DNA from: an uncultured Anaerolineaceae bacterium
GTDB taxonomy: Bacteria; Chloroflexota; Anaerolineae; Promineifilales; Promineifilaceae
Reading direction: 5' to 3'
DNA length: 53,806 nucleotides
Assembly (NCBI GenBank): GCA_937967805.1
Contig: CALBTC010000179.1
Location: 1 to 53,806, forward strand
The position numbers and the translations under genes were made by a program. The notes under the pieces were generated by a model, which saw nothing but the letters and a program-made list of their open reading frames with translations, was not told the origin of the DNA and did not search any database. Positions 8,482 to 15,476 of this stretch are shown in pieces. Within the stretch, counting starts at the first letter, position 1, and the number at the start of each line of letters is the position of its first letter.

Positions 8482-9084
8482 ATGAACACGCCTAAATGGA
8501 TTTTCTGGGCCGGATTGGCGGCGATAATTGGTGGGCTGTTGATGCTCGTCAAAGGAGCTGCCATCTTGTTAACGGGTTTCCAGCCACCTTATCTTTTCGA
8601 GATTTCACCTTTGTTTTTGGGGACTGGGTTGTGTGGTTTGTATTTTTGTTTGGCGGCGGTGGATCGCGGCCATCTGGCGAAAGCAGGGGTGATCATGGCG
8701 GCGGCAGCGGCCGTTTCCGCGCCTGTCTACCTGTGGGCTGATTTATTCGTCCCGCATCTCATTCCCCAAGAGGACACGACTACCATCATCACGCCCTTTG
8801 TGGCGCTATCCGGCCTTGGCCCGATGGTGAGCGCCTTGTTATTGGGAATTGTCGTCTGGCGCACGAAGACCATTCCTTCGTCCTGGCTGCCCCTGGCTAT
8901 ACCGCTCACTTTTGTCGCGCTCATGGTCCTGGCAATCCTATTGGAAAATGTCGTCGGCGAAACAAGCACGGCCGAGCGTCTCATCGAAATTCCCATCGTT
9001 ATCACCGGTTTGGCCTGGATAGGGTTTGGCTGGTCTATTCATCACTCAACCCGTGGCCGGTTGCCCGGGAAGATCAGGAAATAG
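8482..9084 (+). CDS. Polytopic membrane protein, unknown function
   Basis: A 200-residue protein with about six hydrophobic helices, for example AGLAAIIGGLLMLVKGAAILL near the start and LAIPLTFVALMVLAILL near 145-161, ending in a basic tail. ATG 8482 is chosen over upstream alternatives because it sits directly after the previous stop. It is the third gene of the 7340-9084 operon. Its size and topology resemble many uncharacterised Chloroflexota membrane proteins. No function can be proposed. Confidence 0.65.
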   Translation: MNTPKWIFWAGLAAIIGGLLMLVKGAAILLTGFQPPYLFEISPLFLGTGLCGLYFCLAAVDRGHLAKAGVIMAAAAAVSAPVYLWADLFVPHLIPQEDTTTIITPFVALSGLGPMVSALLLGIVVWRTKTIPSSWLPLAIPLTFVALMVLAILLENVVGETSTAERLIEIPIVITGLAWIGFGWSIHHSTRGRLPGKIRK

Positions 9085-9126
9085 ATATATGGAGAATGAA
9101 AGTTGGATTGAACTGGCCGCAGCCGC

Positions 9127-9522
9127 ATGTGACGACGCTGGTTTTGTACGTTGTTGTTCGTTGGCTGCGCCCAATCACAACCGCCGCCAGCGCCCGTGGC
9201 CGGCGCACCACGCCCGGCCATCATAGACACCGACATGGGCGCTGACGACATCATGGCGATTCTCTATCTGCTGCAACGGCCGGACGTGCAGGTGAAGGCC
9301 ATTACGGTAGCCGGTACGGGATTGGCTCGCTGCACGGCCGGCGTGCGGCACGCGCAGGGGCTGGTCGCCTACGAACAGGCGACGCTCCAGGTGGTTATGG
9401 AAGAAGGGCCGGCCTACGGCACTCTCCAGCGAAGTGATGGCGGCAGCCCCGTACAGGTGGCCGTGTCGGCCAACGGCCGTCGCTTCGAGGCGCTGTTTCT
9501 CCAGACCCTAAACGCGCCGTGA
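9127..9522 (+). pseudogene. Nucleoside hydrolase lipoprotein with internal deletion
   Basis: The open part (from about 9151) starts with a lipobox-like LFVGC, then a linker, then PAIIDTDMGADDIMAILYLL, the calcium-binding DTDxGxDD signature of inosine-uridine-type nucleoside hydrolases. About 25 residues later the protein jumps to VVMEEGPAYGTL...VQVAVSANGRRFEALFLQTL, which looks like the far C-terminal part of the same family. Roughly 200 residues between them are missing: about 123 residues remain against some 300-350 expected. The signal-peptide start is also broken (ATG 9127 is followed by a stop in the lipobox frame). It is almost certainly inactive. Confidence 0.7.
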
Positions 9523-9574
9523 CCGGAACAAACTTCCCGCCCGAATCAGGACGGCCGTCCCGTGACAACGGGAC
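9509..9574. repeat. 66-bp structured repeat, copy B
   Basis: The second copy of the element at 6418-6483, with about ten differences. It overlaps the last codons of the decayed nucleoside hydrolase. The CCCGT-GACA-ACGGG hairpin carries a compensated base pair relative to copy A. Both copies lie 50-115 bp upstream of a start codon. Confidence 0.7.
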
Positions 9575-9622
9575 GCCAGAACGGTTAATCTACAAAGAAA
9601 CAGTTCACCCAGAGGCATCAGT

Positions 9623-9748
9623 ATGGAATCAACAACCGTAAAATCGAAACCAGAAGACAAGGAATCCGCATTTTGCCGGCGGGGAAAAGGCAAAACGCGC
9701 GGCTGCTGGAGCAAAACGGCCGTCACTTACAGTATAATTTATCCATGA
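9623..9748 (+). other. 41-codon open frame resembling the 5' end of the gene at 7340
   Basis: ATG 9623 begins MESTTVKSKPEDKESA, close to MESTADEKGKPAAEM of the 7340 gene. The shared DNA (ATGGAATCAACA) suggests a common origin. The frame then becomes Cys/Arg/Lys-rich and stops at TGA 9746-9748, overlapping the histidine kinase ATG. It is either a remnant of a duplicated gene head or a short leader peptide. There is no clear ribosome binding site. Confidence 0.35.
9733..9744 (+). promoter_or_regulatory. Possible -10 box immediately before the histidine kinase start
   Basis: A perfect TATAAT at 9733-9738 ends six bases before ATG 9745, and no Shine-Dalgarno precedes that ATG. A transcript starting at the usual distance would begin at or next to the AUG, meaning a leaderless mRNA. 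No convincing -35 box is seen. Confidence 0.4.
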
Positions 9749-11823
9749 ACGCGCTTTCCACTTTTGACCTACGGCGGCACGGCCGTTTCCTCTGGTCGGT
9801 GCGGCTTCTCTGGCTGCTGCTGCTGGTCCTCACCATCAGCCTGCTGATCGCCAACGCGCCAAGCAATGTCGTCTATGCCCGGTTGGAATATCAGGTACAG
9901 CAAGCGCGGGAAGCTATCTTCACCTATACCTCCTTATCCACCTTTGCCGGGTGGCTTGTGATAGTGCGCTGGCTGGTTGTCGCCGTCTACTTCGTTGTCG
10001 CCTTGCTTATCGCCCGGCGCAAATGGGAGGACTGGTTTGCCCTTTCCGTTTCGGCTGCGCTTCTGGCGCTGGCCTGGGGTTTTGTCATGCGTGGCGACCG
10101 CGATACCTGGCTCTACCCTGCCCTGCTGCAACCTCTGGCACCGCAAATCACTTTTGTGCTGGGGCAACTGCCCATCGCCGCGCTGGCGCTGCTGTTTTTT
10201 CTTTTTCCCAACGGCCGTTTCGTCTTCCGCTGGCACAAGTGGCCGGTTTTGCTGCTCATCACGGCCACCGCGCTCTTTTTTCACGCCGATACCTTTCGCT
10301 TTGCCTGGCGCGCTTACCGGCCGTTTCTGGCGCAGTGGGCCTGGCCACTATGGGCAGCATTTCTGCTCGGCTCACTCCTGATAGCAATGGCCGGCCAGGT
10401 TTACCGCTACCGCCACCTGGCCACGCCGGTACAACGGCAGCAAATGAAATGGGTATTGTTTGGCCTGGCGGGGATGCTGGCTATTCCCCTGATTTCCTGG
10501 CCGCTGCAGGACTTCGGGGGCGCGTGGGGAGCGTTGGCCGCTATTGGCCTGCAGCTTGCTGCTGTGGTGTTCCTGCCGATCACCATCGCCTTCTCTATGC
10601 TGCGCTACCGGCTGTGGGACGTGGACCTGATCATCAACCGCACCCTCGTCTTTGGCGGGCTGACACTGTTGGTTGCGGCCGTTTATATTCTGACTGTCGG
10701 CCTGCTGAGCGCGTTCGCGCTCTTTCACAGCAGCAGTCCGCTGCTTTACGTGCTGGCCACCGGCCTGATCGCCATCCTCTTTCACCCGCTGCGGCAGCGC
10801 CTGCAGCGGCTCGTCAACCGCCTCACTTACGGCGAACGGGACGATCCGGTGTCCGCCCTGTCCCGGCTGGGCGAACGGCTGGAGAACACGGCCATACCGG
10901 GAGAGACGCTGCCGGCCATTGTCGAAACCATCGGGCAGACGCTTAAGCTGCCCTACGTGGCCATTGTCGTGAGCGGCTCGGGCGACGCTGAAACCGTAGC
11001 GGAATACGGCAGGCCGCTGGCGAAAACACCCACGTTTCCCCTTGTTTACCAGGGCCGGGAGATCGGCCGTTTACTGGCCGCCACACGAGGGTCAGGCGAG
11101 CAATTTACAGCGGCCGAACGGCGTCTGCTGGCCAACCTGGCCCGGCAGGCAGGTCCGGCCGTGTACGCCGAGCAGCTCACCAACCGTCTGCAACTTTCGC
11201 GAGAGCGGTTGGTAACTGCCCGCGAAGAAGAACGGCGCCGCCTGCGCCGCGACCTGCACGACGGGCTCGGACCACAACTGGCCACGCTGGCCATCAAGGC
11301 CAGCACTGCCCAGAACCTGCTCCACACCAAGCCGGATGCCGCCGCCCAGCTGCTGGCCGAAGTGAAAGCGGAATCTCAATCTGCTGTCCGCGAAATCCGC
11401 CGGGTGGTGGACGACCTGCGTCCCTCGGTTCTGGATCAGCTAGGCCTGGCGTCGGCAGTGCAGGAGTTCGCAGCCAAGAACGGGGTAGGCGGCACGCGCT
11501 TCCTGATCCAGATGCCGGACGAGATGCCGCCCTTACCCGCGGCGGTGGAGGTCGCCGCCTACCGCATCGTCACCGAAGCAATCACCAACGTGCTGCGCCA
11601 CGCCAGAGCCCGCACCTGCACGGTGCGGCTGGAGGTTGGCAGCAGGCTGCACCTGCTGATTGAGGACGATGGCCAGGGATTGCCTGACGCATACGAACCC
11701 GGCGTGGGTCTTGATTCCATGCACGAACGGGCTGCTGAGCTGGGCGGGATCCTGGAGATTCAGTCACAGCCAGGGCGCGGAACGCGGCTCCTGGTAGAGC
11801 TGCCGGTAGGGGAAAGCGCATGA
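9745..11823 (+). CDS. NarL-type sensor histidine kinase
   Basis: A 692-residue membrane sensor. The N-terminal half has about eight hydrophobic helices (residues 15-355). A GAF-like segment follows (about 380-485). The HisKA_3 dimerisation domain has REEERRRLRRDLHDGLGPQLA with phospho-accepting His505. The HATPase domain has the N box EAITNVLRHARA, the G1 box IEDDGQGLPDAY and the G2 region GVGLDSMHERAAELGG. ATG 9745 is chosen; the open frame reaches back to TTG 9673 without support. It overlaps the response regulator gene by four bases (ATGA), so the pair is co-translated. The signal is unknown; the large membrane domain suggests a membrane or lipophilic cue. Confidence 0.92.
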   Translation: MNALSTFDLRRHGRFLWSVRLLWLLLLVLTISLLIANAPSNVVYARLEYQVQQAREAIFTYTSLSTFAGWLVIVRWLVVAVYFVVALLIARRKWEDWFALSVSAALLALAWGFVMRGDRDTWLYPALLQPLAPQITFVLGQLPIAALALLFFLFPNGRFVFRWHKWPVLLLITATALFFHADTFRFAWRAYRPFLAQWAWPLWAAFLLGSLLIAMAGQVYRYRHLATPVQRQQMKWVLFGLAGMLAIPLISWPLQDFGGAWGALAAIGLQLAAVVFLPITIAFSMLRYRLWDVDLIINRTLVFGGLTLLVAAVYILTVGLLSAFALFHSSSPLLYVLATGLIAILFHPLRQRLQRLVNRLTYGERDDPVSALSRLGERLENTAIPGETLPAIVETIGQTLKLPYVAIVVSGSGDAETVAEYGRPLAKTPTFPLVYQGREIGRLLAATRGSGEQFTAAERRLLANLARQAGPAVYAEQLTNRLQLSRERLVTAREEERRRLRRDLHDGLGPQLATLAIKASTAQNLLHTKPDAAAQLLAEVKAESQSAVREIRRVVDDLRPSVLDQLGLASAVQEFAAKNGVGGTRFLIQMPDEMPPLPAAVEVAAYRIVTEAITNVLRHARARTCTVRLEVGSRLHLLIEDDGQGLPDAYEPGVGLDSMHERAAELGGILEIQSQPGRGTRLLVELPVGESA

Positions 11824-12464
11824 ACGAACCAATAACCATCCTTATCGCCGATGACCACACCCTTTTCCGCGACGGACTGCGCGCTCTGTTCAGCTCACTG
11901 CCGGACATGGAGGTGGTGGGGGAGGCTGCCACCGGAGTGGAAGCCGTTGCACTGGCGGAGGAGATGCAGCCGGACGTGATCTTGATGGACCTGCAAATGC
12001 CTGACCTCAATGGCATTGAGGCCACGCGCCGCATTGTGCAAACAAGCCCCCACGTTGGCGTGATTGTGGTCACGATGTTTGAAGATGACGACTCGGTCTT
12101 TGCCGCGATGCGGGCCGGTGCACGCGGTTACGTGCTCAAAGGGGCGGAACAGGAAGAAATGCTGCGTGCCATTCAGGCCGTTGCCCGCGGCGAAGCATTG
12201 TTTGGCCCGGCCATTGCGGCGCGGTTGAGCGCCTTCTTCCAGGTCTCCGGCCCGAGTAAGGTCACTGCTTTCCCGGACCTGACGGAAAGGGAGCGGGAAG
12301 TATTGCATTTGCTGGCGCAGGGTCTGAGCAACCAGGAGATTGGCGAACGATTGTTCATTAGCAAGAAGACGGTGCGCAACCACGTCTCCAACATCTTCAG
12401 CAAGCTGCAGGTAGCCGACCGCGTGCAGGCCGCCATTCGGGCGCGGGATGCCGGGTTAGGATAA
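11820..12464 (+). CDS. NarL/LuxR-family response regulator
   Basis: A 214-residue two-domain regulator. The receiver has Asp11 and Asp12, the phospho-acceptor Asp57 (VILMDLQMPDLNG) and the Lys of YVLKGA. The C-terminal LuxR-type helix-turn-helix has LTEREREVLHLLAQGLSNQEIGERLFISKKTVRNHVSNIF. All key residues are present. The gene starts inside the stop of the kinase gene, so this is a cognate pair. It is expected to bind DNA as a phosphorylated dimer. Its targets are unknown, but the membrane-protein operon upstream is a candidate by position. Confidence 0.94.
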   Translation: MNEPITILIADDHTLFRDGLRALFSSLPDMEVVGEAATGVEAVALAEEMQPDVILMDLQMPDLNGIEATRRIVQTSPHVGVIVVTMFEDDDSVFAAMRAGARGYVLKGAEQEEMLRAIQAVARGEALFGPAIAARLSAFFQVSGPSKVTAFPDLTEREREVLHLLAQGLSNQEIGERLFISKKTVRNHVSNIFSKLQVADRVQAAIRARDAGLG

Positions 12465-12609
12465 AGATCTGCTTGCACTCCTCACGTACGTTTTCGTCCT
12501 TTTGCTGCAAAAACGCCAAAATGAGCACGAATCAAGCTAATGTTGCATTGCCAATAATCTTTACAGCAATGCCCTAATGCAAACCTGTCAGGTGTTGCTA
12601 GCTTAAGGT

Positions 12610-13293
12610 TTATTTAGATTGATTCGAGGGAATGGCCAAAATATACCCTTTGCCGCGCACCGTTCTGAGGTATTTAGGCTTGGCCGGATTTTCTTCGATG
12701 TGTTCCCGTACCCAGCGAATGTGCACGTCCAACGTGCGCGTATCGCCAATGTAATCCGTTTTCCAGACGCGCTGCATTAATTCGCGGCGGGTAAGCACCT
12801 GGCAGGGATGGCGCAGGAACTGCTCCAGCAGATGGGCCAACTTGGGCGTCAGGCGGTTTTCACCATTACCGGCATCTACGGATTTTTTGGAGAGGTACAG
12901 AGAAATATGGCCATAGCGTACGGTTTCTTCCACCGAGTGATCGATGGGGAGCAAATCTTTGACACGATTTAACAGTTTACGTGGGGTGAACGGCTGCTCC
13001 AGATAAACATCGGCTTCGGCAGTGGGGTCTTCAGGCTCACCGGAGGCCCGGACGTGAATAATGGGCAGTTCTTCGCTGTTCTTTTTTAGCCGTCGGCAGG
13101 TGCGGGAGCCATTGGTACGCATGGTGGCGGCATTAAAAATGATGAGGTGCGGCTCGAAATCTTTTAAGGTTTTTATGGCGGCTGCGCCGGTATGGCACAA
13201 TTTGAGATGATGCCCCGCTTTTTCCAAAGCGGGTACGGCCGTATACTGCCCGGCGCGCTTACCCTCCACCAACAAGATCACGGCCTTCTGCAT
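12610..13293 (-). CDS. OmpR-type winged-helix regulator with degenerate receiver domain
   Basis: This 227-residue protein has the shape of an OmpR/PhoB regulator: a receiver fold (1-115) and a winged helix (130-222) with LTRRELMQRVW, DTRTLDVHIRWVREHIEENP and the wing YLRTVRGKGYIL. The receiver lacks the chemistry. The usual acidic pair is Glu10-Gly11, the phospho-acceptor Asp is Asn54 (LIIFNAATM), and the conserved Lys of the K-P motif is Gln (YLEQPF). It should therefore not be phosphorylated in the normal way. It is a single gene with its own promoter, and no kinase is adjacent. It probably acts as a constitutive or ligand- or protein-controlled regulator. Confidence 0.88.
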   Translation of the reverse strand: MQKAVILLVEGKRAGQYTAVPALEKAGHHLKLCHTGAAAIKTLKDFEPHLIIFNAATMRTNGSRTCRRLKKNSEELPIIHVRASGEPEDPTAEADVYLEQPFTPRKLLNRVKDLLPIDHSVEETVRYGHISLYLSKKSVDAGNGENRLTPKLAHLLEQFLRHPCQVLTRRELMQRVWKTDYIGDTRTLDVHIRWVREHIEENPAKPKYLRTVRGKGYILAIPSNQSK

Positions 13294-13375
13294 AAAAAAT
13301 CCTCTACAATTGAAGTCGCCTTTTCCAAGAAAAAAGTTATGGCATTTCAGAAATATTTAACATTCGTAGTTCGCC

Positions 13376-13403
13376 ATTATAGGCGGAAAAAGTAGAGGTG
13401 CAA
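13376..13403 (-). promoter_or_regulatory. Candidate promoter of the pseudo-receiver regulator
   Basis: Read on the minus strand, TTGCAC (13403-13398), a 16-bp spacer and TATAAT (13381-13376) form a good promoter. The leader to the ATG at 13293 would be about 75 nt and ends in GAGGA. Confidence 0.5.
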
Positions 13404-13427
13404 GGGGAAAACGGCCGTTTCCTAAAT

Positions 13428-13456
13428 TTGACACTTAATTGCCACGAGACTATAAT
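13428..13456 (+). promoter_or_regulatory. Consensus promoter of tRNA-Gly
   Basis: TTGACA (13428-13433), a 17-bp spacer and TATAAT (13451-13456) match the sigma-70 consensus exactly. The tRNA begins 12 bp after the -10 box. Confidence 0.9.
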
Positions 13457-13468
13457 TTTGACGCGTTC

Positions 13469-13544
<76 letters not shown>

Positions 13545-13552
13545 TTTTACGT

Positions 13553-13585
13553 AAAAAAAGAGGCCCGGTCGGGCCTCTTTTTTTT
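13553..13585. terminator. Bidirectional terminator between tRNA-Gly and prmC
   Basis: The stem GAGGCCCG / CGGGCCTC (13560-13567 and 13570-13577) is flanked by seven A on the left and eight T on the right. It can end transcripts arriving from both the tRNA and the minus-strand operon. Confidence 0.9.
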
Positions 13586-13599
13586 ACGTTCCTGCCTGC

Positions 13600-14484
13600 C
13601 TAGCGTGATGGGATTGCCGTGGGAACAGCCTTTTGCGCCAGGGCCACACGAGGTGTGTCCGTGTGGTCCGGCACGAGCTGCATATGTTCGTAGCCGTCGC
13701 TTTTTTGCAGCAGCCGCTGCACCAGTTCTTCCTGACCGGCCCCAAATTCAAATGCCAGCAGGCCACCCGGACGCAAAAATCTGCGCGCGTCTTGCACCAG
13801 CCGCCGAAAAATGTTGATGCCGTACGGTCCGGCATCCAGCGCCACAAGCGGTTCGTGTTCCACGATTTCGGCCGCCATATTGGCCAGCGAGCCAGACGGA
13901 ATATAAGGCGGATTGCAGACCACCACATCGATCTGATTTTCTAGCTTCATGCCCTCGAGCGGGGCAAACAGATCGCCGCAATGAACCGTCACGCGATCCT
14001 GCAAGCCGTATTGATCGACATGCTTCTGTGCCTGCGCCACTGCTTCCGGGCTGATATCCAGAGCAAAAACACGGCTGCTCGGCAATTCCAGCGCCAGCGA
14101 GACGGCGATGTTGCCGCCGCCGGTACCCACATCCACAATGGTAATTGCTTCTGTCTCCAGCTGCGCGGCGTGCTGCAACACGGTGCGCACCAGTAGTTCC
14201 GTTTCGGCACGGGGGATAAGGGTGTCTGGCGTGCAGGTGAACGGCCGTCCCATAAACACCGTTTGCTGCAAAATATATTCCAACGGCACGCCTTGCTGCC
14301 GCTGAACGACAATCTCCTCCAGGCTAACATTTTGTGCGGTGAGTTCTTGTAGGGTATGGTCGTCTAGCGCCCGCAGCGCCCCGCCAGATAAAATGTCAAC
14401 CAAATGCAGCGTTTCCTTATGCGGATCGGGCAGCCCGGCCAGGTTAAATGTCTCATAAAGATGATAGATAAACTCAAACATCAT
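13600..14484 (-). CDS. prmC: Peptide chain release factor N5-glutamine methyltransferase
   Basis: This 294-residue enzyme methylates the Gln of the GGQ motif in release factors RF1/RF2. The N-terminal helical domain (1-80) is followed by the SAM-binding motif VDVGTGGGNIAVSLA at about 118-132 and the signature NPPY at 191-194. The block GVPLEYILQQTVFMGRPF is also typical. The start is placed at ATG 14484 (or 14481), which overlaps the nadE end and has AGGAG just upstream; the frame is open further but without family similarity. It ends the biosynthetic operon, but its role is housekeeping translation. It may be there only by transcriptional linkage. Confidence 0.93.
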   Translation of the reverse strand: MMFEFIYHLYETFNLAGLPDPHKETLHLVDILSGGALRALDDHTLQELTAQNVSLEEIVVQRQQGVPLEYILQQTVFMGRPFTCTPDTLIPRAETELLVRTVLQHAAQLETEAITIVDVGTGGGNIAVSLALELPSSRVFALDISPEAVAQAQKHVDQYGLQDRVTVHCGDLFAPLEGMKLENQIDVVVCNPPYIPSGSLANMAAEIVEHEPLVALDAGPYGINIFRRLVQDARRFLRPGGLLAFEFGAGQEELVQRLLQKSDGYEHMQLVPDHTDTPRVALAQKAVPTAIPSR

Positions 14485-15475
14485 CACACTCCTCATCAAA
14501 CAATCCCAACGGCGGCGTGCGCAGGTAGGTGGTGGTGCGCTGCTTGCGCTGCAAATCGGCATAGACGCGGTTGACTTGTTCCGCCGTTAAGTCCAGCTCC
14601 CGCGCCACAACTTCGGCCGAAATCTCGTGCTGCAACCCGTACCAGATCAGATCCATCAGCTCGAACGGCAGGCGGAAGAAAAATTCTTCCTGCGTGCTGG
14701 CGGCGCTGTAGGTGTCGGAGGTGGGCGGGCGTTGGCGGATTGCTTCGGGGATGTTTAGATATTCGGCCAGTTGGTACACCTGCGTTTTGTATAGATGGCC
14801 AATCGGCTGCACGTCCATGGCGCTGTCGCCGTACTTCACAAAAAAGCCCTGGTCGTGCTCGTTTTTTTGCGGCGTGCCGATGACGGCAAAGTCGCGCAGT
14901 TCGGCGTGATAGTAAAGCATGGCGGCGCGGCTGCGCTGCTTGAAGTTGGTGGCGGCGACAATTTGGCGCAGTTGTGACGGCCGTAACCGTTCACTCTTCT
15001 CCTCCCCCTCTGGACTCACAATCGTCAGCCGGTAAAAGTTGAGCGTGTCGCTGTCGAGTAAATCCGTCGGCAGGGTGATTTTGAGCCTGTAGCTGCTGTC
15101 GTACTCAGGAAACAGTTCCTTAACGGCCGCATCACGACGGCGGTAGCTGCCAAAACCATACAGGGGTTCCGTCACATCTTCCACAAGCGGGGTCACGCCA
15201 AATTGACAACACACCTCGCGACCCAGGAGCAAACTTTCCGGGCTCGATTCACGTTCCGGCATCAGTAAGGCGACCAGCCGATTGGGGTCCAGCGCTCGCA
15301 CCGCCAGCGCCAGCACCACGGCCGAATCCACGCCGCCGCTGACGCCCAACACGCCCCCTTTGCGCTTGAGAACATGAAAAATGTCGTGGCGCAGCCGTTC
15401 AACAATGCGCGCCGCTTCCCGCGCCGGATCAATCTCTAAAATTTTCCGGTGAAATTCGGCCGTTTTTATGGTCAT
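14474..15475 (-). CDS. nadE: NAD synthetase-family amide-forming ATP pyrophosphatase
   Basis: A 333-residue protein with the PP-loop SGGVDS at 46-51 and NadE-like blocks (LLDSDTLNFYRL, GDSAMDVQPIGHLYKTQVYQLAEYLNIP). It lacks the glutaminase (CN-hydrolase) domain, so it would use free ammonia or ammonia supplied by a partner. NadE normally adenylates nicotinic acid adenine dinucleotide and amidates it to NAD. Here it lies one base after an AsnB-type amidotransferase in an operon with a carrier protein and an adenylating ligase. It may thus have been recruited to a secondary pathway rather than, or besides, NAD synthesis. That recruitment is inference from context. Confidence 0.85.
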   Translation of the reverse strand: MTIKTAEFHRKILEIDPAREAARIVERLRHDIFHVLKRKGGVLGVSGGVDSAVVLALAVRALDPNRLVALLMPERESSPESLLLGREVCCQFGVTPLVEDVTEPLYGFGSYRRRDAAVKELFPEYDSSYRLKITLPTDLLDSDTLNFYRLTIVSPEGEEKSERLRPSQLRQIVAATNFKQRSRAAMLYYHAELRDFAVIGTPQKNEHDQGFFVKYGDSAMDVQPIGHLYKTQVYQLAEYLNIPEAIRQRPPTSDTYSAASTQEEFFFRLPFELMDLIWYGLQHEISAEVVARELDLTAEQVNRVYADLQRKQRTTTYLRTPPLGLFDEECDDV

Positions 15476-15476
15476 G

